Assembly (NCBI GenBank): GCA_011009095.1
Contig: VTPC01001033.1
Location: 136,379 to 200,378 of the forward strand
Origin: Ignelater luminosus
Taxonomy: Eukaryota; Arthropoda; Insecta; Coleoptera; Elateridae
Direction: 5' to 3'
DNA length: 64,000 nt
Shown: in pieces, positions 58,144-64,000 of the stretch
How positions within the stretch are numbered: the stretch's first letter is position 1
How the letters are laid out: every line of letters starts with the position of its first letter
Position numbers and translations under genes: made by a program
The notes under the pieces: model-generated
Databases searched by the model: none
What the model was told of the DNA's origin: nothing
What the model saw: the letters and a program-made list of their open reading frames with translations, nothing else

Positions 58144-61100
58144 TAGATGACCTATTTAAGATATTGGGAAGTATACTGTTACCATATTTGTAAATTTCAT
58201 TTTTTATTCACATTTAACACAATTAAATGGAGATATCACGATCACAAATTATAAAACTAACAAGTGTTGTAAAACAGAAAATTATTGAAATATTCCTTGA
58301 TTACAATAAAATGTATGGAATCTTGTAATAAAATGGAAACAAGATAATAAATCATGCAATAGTGACTGCAATTAGTAGGTAATTATGTTTGGTAATGCTC
58401 CTTAAAACAAATTAATAGAAAGTTGGAGGTTCAATAAATAAGTAAAACTTACCGATTTTCTGGTAGTATATCACAAACTTAGTAATAAATACAAATAGTA
58501 TATACTGTAACAACAAACAAAAAAAACTGCAATATTTAATGACAATCAGTAGGTAATGGCTAAATAAATACACAGGGTATTCCAACCATATGTACACAGA
58601 GGATAACGTCATTATTTGTAGAAATATCAAACAATACTGCTGAGAAAAGCTATACGAAACAATTACCTCCACGATCTAAAATTATTTCCAATTGTACAGG
58701 GTTCTCCAAAATGCTTGACATACTACAGTTTGTTTTTTTTTTAATAGAATGTTTCATATACGTATTCTGATTTTGATATTTTATACGATATTGTCTCGCT
58801 TGCTGATCAGAGCAATATAGCACCATAGAGATCTGAACCAATGAGTGGTTTCCAAACTTTTTTGTCGCAGAACCCTTACTTCATCTACCAAAAATCGAAG
58901 AATCCATAATCTGTATTTTACGACAACCCCAGCGACTCTAATGTTAATAAAACAAAATGAATTTGCTGATTTTATTAAAAGACATGTTAACTCGCGGAAC
59001 CTCACGATATTAGTTATTAAGTTTGCGGCAAATGAATTATATTAAAGAAAATGTAAATCAAGTTTATAGATAAAAATTGATATTTGAATATGCATCCTAT
59101 ATATCAAGATCAGGGTTTACTTGTGTAAATGAAAAACACTAAAAATTTTTTTTATTAATAGTATAAGACGAGTTTAAGAAGCTCACAGTTCAGGTTAAAA
59201 CATACGATGTATCTCGAGTATTAATACATTAACCAATCTTTAAATGATAAAAGAAACAAGGTAACATGTGATTTTATGAACGCATTTTCATTCTATACAT
59301 TAAGTGCAATATAATATAAAAAAAGGTACGTTTGATTGCATTGCATATTATTGTGTAAGTACGACTTTGTCAATTTAATATTTCTAAAATGTGTAAACAG
59401 AATTTATCGAGCTGTTATTTGAAATCATATTAGGTACTACCATAAAAAATTATTATCTTATATTAAAATGAATTTTTGTAATGTGTTTTGTTAATGTTTA
59501 ATGTAAAATGATTTTACTAAAAGCGTTACATTGTTCTATTGTTTATAAAAAATTAGAAATCTGTGTCCACTTCACGTAAAAAGATATTTGATAACTAAAT
59601 TACCTATGCTCTTATTTTTAAATCTAATCTATCAAATACCTAAACTTTGCAAAATCTTCAATAAAACCATGCGCCAGAACCGACCTTTATGGAATGTATC
59701 AAGGACGAGCTTTAAAATAATCCTTTCCAATATAAGTATCGTGATGTGTCATATTACGATGCGAGATGGGAAAATTGTCCAATTCGACCTTGGATCTCGT
59801 TGAACAATGGAGTATCGCAATAGTGCGTTACGATACGAATTTCGTAGCATAAAAGTAGTTAGAAAAGAAGTTAATAATACTGTGGGGGCATTTGACATTT
59901 CACGAGATTGTATGACCAAGTAGTTTATTATTTCTAGAAACAATTTTTATTTACATTTCCCTCGCGAAAATAAGCCCCCATTAGAATGAAAATACTCTAT
60001 GTCATATGGAAATTCCTATATATCCTGCACTTTTCATTATAATAACTGCAAGATCCAGTAAAAGTTCGAACTAGAATTATCAAGATTTAAAGAATAGCAC
60101 AAAATCAAAACGTGGAAGATGCTATCCCGGGAAAAACGTTGAACAAGAATAAATTAATAACATTGTTATGCATTATTCCATGCTAAGAGAAATTATTGCA
60201 TTTTAAAATGGATAAAGATTTGGAAAGTAATTTTTTGGTAAAGTAATTTTTCTTTCCCATTGTCCAACTTTATTTAGTTTTTTCTTAGATACGTTTTAGA
60301 TACCATGGATACCAAAACTATCTTACAATTACTTGCAAAAGTAAATTATTAGTGTAGAATAATTTTTATTTAGATCTTTGATAAATTTGTTAAGGTCGAC
60401 GAAAGAATCATATGTGAAACTCTGGAAGAAGTGTCTTTTTTCCCTCGTGTGCTTTATTTCCCTCGCCTTCAGCTCGTGAAAGAAATGGCACACAAGGGAA
60501 AAATGGTATCACTTTCTTCCCTTGTAAAACAAACAACTATTAATCCTAGGATTAAAAGTGTTGCTTAGGTAGAAACGCATTTTTTACTGGTACTTTTAGT
60601 ACGAAATACAATAACAGAATGAACGCTGTCTATTAAGACGATTGGAAAAATACTTTTTATTTAGTATTGGTTCATGAACGAGAGTTATTTATATCGGTTA
60701 CGTTTTCGTTTTTGTTCTTAAGAAAATTTCGTTTTATTCCGTTATTTCGTTTCGTTTTTAGTCCCTGTTTGTGTTGTACAAAAAAAGAAGTTGTTCGGAG
60801 GGGAGGGTGAAAATGAATGTCTTTTGGATAATAATCTTTGCCGCGTTGCATTGGTTAGAGTGCTTTAGTATTAAGATAAGTTTTGTGTTCAATTGCATTT
60901 ATTTTCACTTTTATTCTTTTTGCTCTATGTTTTGTGCAATGTAAACCAAGTAAATAATAACACGGAATCCAAACTCATTTTTACGGTTTTAATACAGCAA
61001 TTATCCGCTAAGAAAAAATATGTCAGTGTATTAAATGAAACGGCACAGAGTTAAACACGTTATTACATTAGTTAGCAATTAACTAAGAATAAATACACAG

Positions 61101-61494
61101 GAGCTATGCTAGGTGCATAATCTCTTTGCTACGATTTAATGAACAGAAATAATCAGTGAAAGTGATTCGACTTTTTTAGGCCAATAATTAGATCGAGCTT
61201 TTAGGACTGGACAAGCTTTTAGGGCTGGTCGAATTTTCTGAATGAATTGACTTTTTCGGTCTAACAGAATTTCACTGGTAAGCAGACAATTTACATCATG
61301 TTAGGCCGACGCAAAGTAGGCATCTTTGCTAGAGACCCGCAGCAAGAAATCTTTGTCTTGTCTTAAACAAAGTCTTACACAGATTTCTGTAGGATATTGG
61401 TAAATGATCAATATATCTACATCTGAAATATTCTCTGTAGGAGTGTTTAGTTGATGGAGGAATCATAAACTAGTTTTTTATAAACAAAGGCTTA
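58144..61494. other. Gene-poor AT-rich stretch
   Basis: No gene is recognised. A TACAGGGTTCTCC end-like motif lies at about 58693. A hairpin with arms of about 30 bp lies at 60431-60512. A CAGGGACTA end-like motif on the minus strand lies near 60760, inside a run of TTCGTTT-like units. Confidence 0.45.
60431..60512. repeat. Imperfect inverted repeat (hairpin)
   Basis: Arms 60431-60460 and 60482-60512 pair at about 25 positions. The core is CCCTCGTGTGC against GCACACAAGGG, with a loop of about 21 bases. Possibly the remnant of a small MITE. Confidence 0.7.
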
Positions 61495-62765
61495 CCAGGT
61501 GTATACCTATGAAATGAGACTTTCAGCTATTAGACCACAGATGTCGCTAGGAGTATTTCTAAACTGTCCCAAATGTCTTATTTTTTTCGTCTGTCATCTG
61601 TCAACAATATTCAATTCATTGTTTGTGATGTTTCATACAACAACGCATTTTTTTCGCTCTTAAAAATGTCGAATTTCGTGCCTTCAAACTACGATTTGCG
61701 GACATCGTTGATTTTCTGTTATCAATTGAAGAAAAACGCTTCTCAAGCTCATCAAATGCTTATAGAAGCTTACGGTGGACATGCTCTAAGCAGAGCACAG
61801 TGCTTCAGGTGGTTTGAAAAATTCCGAAGTGGTGATTTTAGCGTGGAGAACGAGGAACGTGGCCGGCCACCGAAAAAGTTTGAGGACACCGAATTGCAAG
61901 CATTGTTGAATGAAGATGATGGTCAAACGCAAGAAATGATGGCAGAGCAGTTGGGAGTGACCCAAAAAACCATTTGCAAACGTTTGAAAGACATGGGCAT
62001 GATTTTAAAGGTCGGAAGATGGGTGCCGCATGAACTGACTGAAAGGCAGCAAGAGAACCGAAAAACCACTTGTGAAATGCTGCTCTCCCGGTTCAAAAGG
62101 AAGTCTTTTTTGCATCGAATCGTTACGGGTGTATTTCTCCAATCCCAAGCGTAAACGATCGTATGGTCCGCCCGGCCACAAGCCAAAATCAACGGCCAAA
62201 CCAAATCGCTTCGGCCGCAAGGCAATGCTGTGTGTTTTCTGGGATCAGCATGGTATGATTTGGTACGTGCTATTAAAACCAGGTGAAACAGTTGACGGTG
62301 CACGCTACCAACGACAATTGGCCGATTTGAACAGCGCTATGCACCGAAAACGCCCAGAATATGCCGATCGGCGTCACAAAGTAATTTTTCTTGATGACAA
62401 TGCACCACCACATCCAACAAGAGCGACCCGGGAATTGGTGGAGACGTACGATTGGGAACCGCTGGTGCATGCGGCTTACTCACCAGACTTGGCGCCTTCC
62501 GATTATCATTTGTTTGCATCGATGGGCCACGCACTTTCCGAGCAGCGCTTCAATTCTCACGAAGAAGCCAAAAAATGGCTCGATGATTGGTTTGCGGCCA
62601 AAGACGGCCAATTTTTTTGGCGCGGCATTCACAAATTGCCTGAGAGATGGGTAAAATGTGTCGCTAGCGATGGCTATTATTTTGAAGATTAAATTTGTAA
62701 CCATTTTTTGTTAATAAACGTTTAAAATTGAAAAAAAAGTCTCATTTCATAGGTATACACCTATG
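61495..62765 (+). mobile_element. Mos1-like (mauritiana-type) mariner, internally deleted
   Basis: The ends are inverted repeats reading CCAGGTGTATACC...GAAATGAGACTTT (the right copy has one extra base) with TA on each side (61493-61494 and 62766-62767). Length is about 1271 bp. The resemblance of both ends and protein to the Mos1 element of Drosophila is clear by eye (family knowledge), which sets it apart from the other three mariners in the window. Confidence 0.92.
61666..62692 (+). pseudogene. Mos1-like transposase lacking the first catalytic Asp
   Basis: The start ATG at 61666 (Met-Ser-Asn-Phe-Val-Pro) is followed by LIFCYQLKKNASQAHQMLIE, RWFEKFRSGDF, the linker WVPHEL and HRIVTG. At 62130/62131 the frame changes: the expected Asp-Glu-Lys-Trp block with the first catalytic Asp is absent and translation resumes in another frame at YFSNPKRKRSYG. 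A deletion of about 14 bp fits the frame change. Downstream the second Asp (FLDDNAPPH) and the third (YSPDLAPSDYHLF, spaced 34 residues) are intact, and the protein ends SDGYYFED with a stop at 62690-62692. Apart from this one deletion the gene is open throughout. Confidence 0.93.
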
Positions 62766-63793
62766 TACATGATATACAAGCACAATGAAAAGCATACATG
62801 CAGCTTTTAACATTTCTAAGCTGTGCTAGTTTAATTTACGGATTGGGAAAGTAATACTATAAAAAGCAATGAAAGAAGTTGGTTACATGTGTTTTCATTT
62901 CAGGAAACCATAAATGGTTATACTCAGTAATTGCAGAATTCTCTAATCCCAACTTTCGTAAAAACGTTGGAAAGCTGTATTCTATTGTATATTCGTCTAA
63001 CAGTAGTTTATTGGCAGAAAACCATTCCTTTGCGAATATATTAGACAAGTTATTTACATGTAGTTAATTCAGGTGTGTCAGCTAGGATGCTGATGATATA
63101 GTAGCGTGGTATCGTCTGCAAGATAAATAGTATATTTGTTAGGTAACAGAATAAACCGGCCCTGTAAGCGATCCTTGTAGAATCCCATGTCTATTTTGCA
63201 ATGAACATACAGTTTTTTTTAGTAGGTACACTGAAGGACTTTAGTAAAGCGTAAGAAATATAAAGTCTGTTAAACTAGAAAAAAGCTGTTTATTTCAGAC
63301 AAAAATCTATTAAAGTGCTTTATTTTGAAAAAATTGTAGCTTTATAGATATTTGCTAAAATCAAAATACCCAGATTTCTTTAAAGTCAGAAATCCCTGTA
63401 ACTAATAAGATTCGGAAAACAGTAACCCCAATAAATTTTAGATAATTTTAGACTGTACACAAAAACATATTCCTAAGTAGGTTTTTGGTATTTTTTCCCT
63501 CATAACCTTCAAAGTGGATTTATAGTGGTGTATGGCTGCAATTAGAATCTAATGTAGGTTCAAAATGTTTTTTTTTTATTGTCTTAGTATTACAATCTGG
63601 TCAATTAGGACCAATGAGCAATTTTATTCTAACCTAGCTTACTATTTGAAAAAACCTAAATTAAGCTATACTCATCAGTGTCCTTAATGTTCAGCTGTCT
63701 TTTAACTAAGTACACTACACCTGACGTGTACATTACCGCACCATTCTCTGCTTTTCACTGACTCTAACACTAATTCAAATTAGCTCAAGAGGT
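62766..63793. other. Spacer between mariner and LINE end
   Basis: AT-rich, no gene recognised. Small open frames at 62857-63067 overlap on both strands and show no family signature. Confidence 0.4.
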
Positions 63794-64000
63794 TTAAGTC
63801 TTTTGAGCCTTCTCACTAGTTGCGTTGTTGTCAAGGAGCTGGATGGCTTCAACATTCACGTTCTGATGAAGTCTTTCTTCATGTTGTCTGGCAAATCTTG
63901 TGATAATTTCATCCACAGTCTCCATTTCCAGGTCTCGATGGAGGTCGCTGTTTCTAGAGTACCAAGGTGCATTTACCATACTTCTCAATACTTTATTTTG
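63794..64000 (-). mobile_element. C-terminal end of a Jockey-type LINE reverse transcriptase (cut by the window edge)
   Basis: The minus strand encodes VNAPWYSRNSDLHRDLEMET, then DEIITRFARQHEERLHQNVN and a stop at 63794-63796. The A-P-W-Y-x-x-N-x-x-L/I-H-x-D-L pattern is the conserved last part of ORF2 in Jockey-clade non-LTR elements. The rest lies beyond the window, so intactness is unknown. Confidence 0.8.

Overview
This is nuclear DNA of an insect. It is strongly AT-rich, its genes are split by short GT-AG introns, and it is dense in arthropod DNA transposons (mariner, Tc1-like, piggyBac, PIF/Harbinger) and decayed non-LTR retrotransposons. I cannot fix the order from sequence alone; the repeat mix would suit a beetle, but that is a guess.

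Host genes. The left edge (3551-3905, +) carries the terminal coding exon of the ribosome-biogenesis gene Noc4l, followed by a poly(A) signal. Three paralogous genes of the SLC17 (sialin / inorganic-phosphate-cotransporter-like) family of the major facilitator superfamily lie in tandem on the minus strand. Gene A is 8647-14699, gene B is 22955-25002, and gene C is 32116-33945 with its first exon not found. I rebuilt their exons from splice sites: A encodes 464 aa, B would encode 476 aa but for a single extra base in an A8 run, and C encodes about 480 aa plus an unseen first exon. A and B share a tiny first exon, a merged exon 4 and unusual residues, so they are closer to each other than to C.

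RNA genes. Between A and B sit five copies of elongator tRNA-Met(CAT), all on the minus strand within 5.5 kb. One copy carries a base change that breaks an acceptor-stem pair. A single tRNA-Glu(CTC) lies at 39.5 kb.

Mobile DNA. A mariner with an apparently intact 349-aa transposase, matched terminal repeats and TA duplications sits about 370 bp upstream of the start codon of gene A. Between B and C there is a three-level nest: a TACAGGGTGT-ended DDE element, split by an unclassified element with an 8-bp target duplication, which itself contains a piggyBac remnant. The right 20 kb has no recognisable host gene. It holds a Tc1-like remnant, three LINE fragments, a palindrome-rich element, a broken mariner and a Mos1-like mariner that has lost its first catalytic Asp. 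The large gene-free AT-rich tracts (33.9-39.5, 39.6-44.6 and 58.1-61.5 kb) hold little that I can name.

How the parts relate. The three SLC17 genes look like a local duplication cluster of anion transporters. The tRNA genes and transposons occupy the spaces and large introns around them; I see no evidence of a joint pathway.
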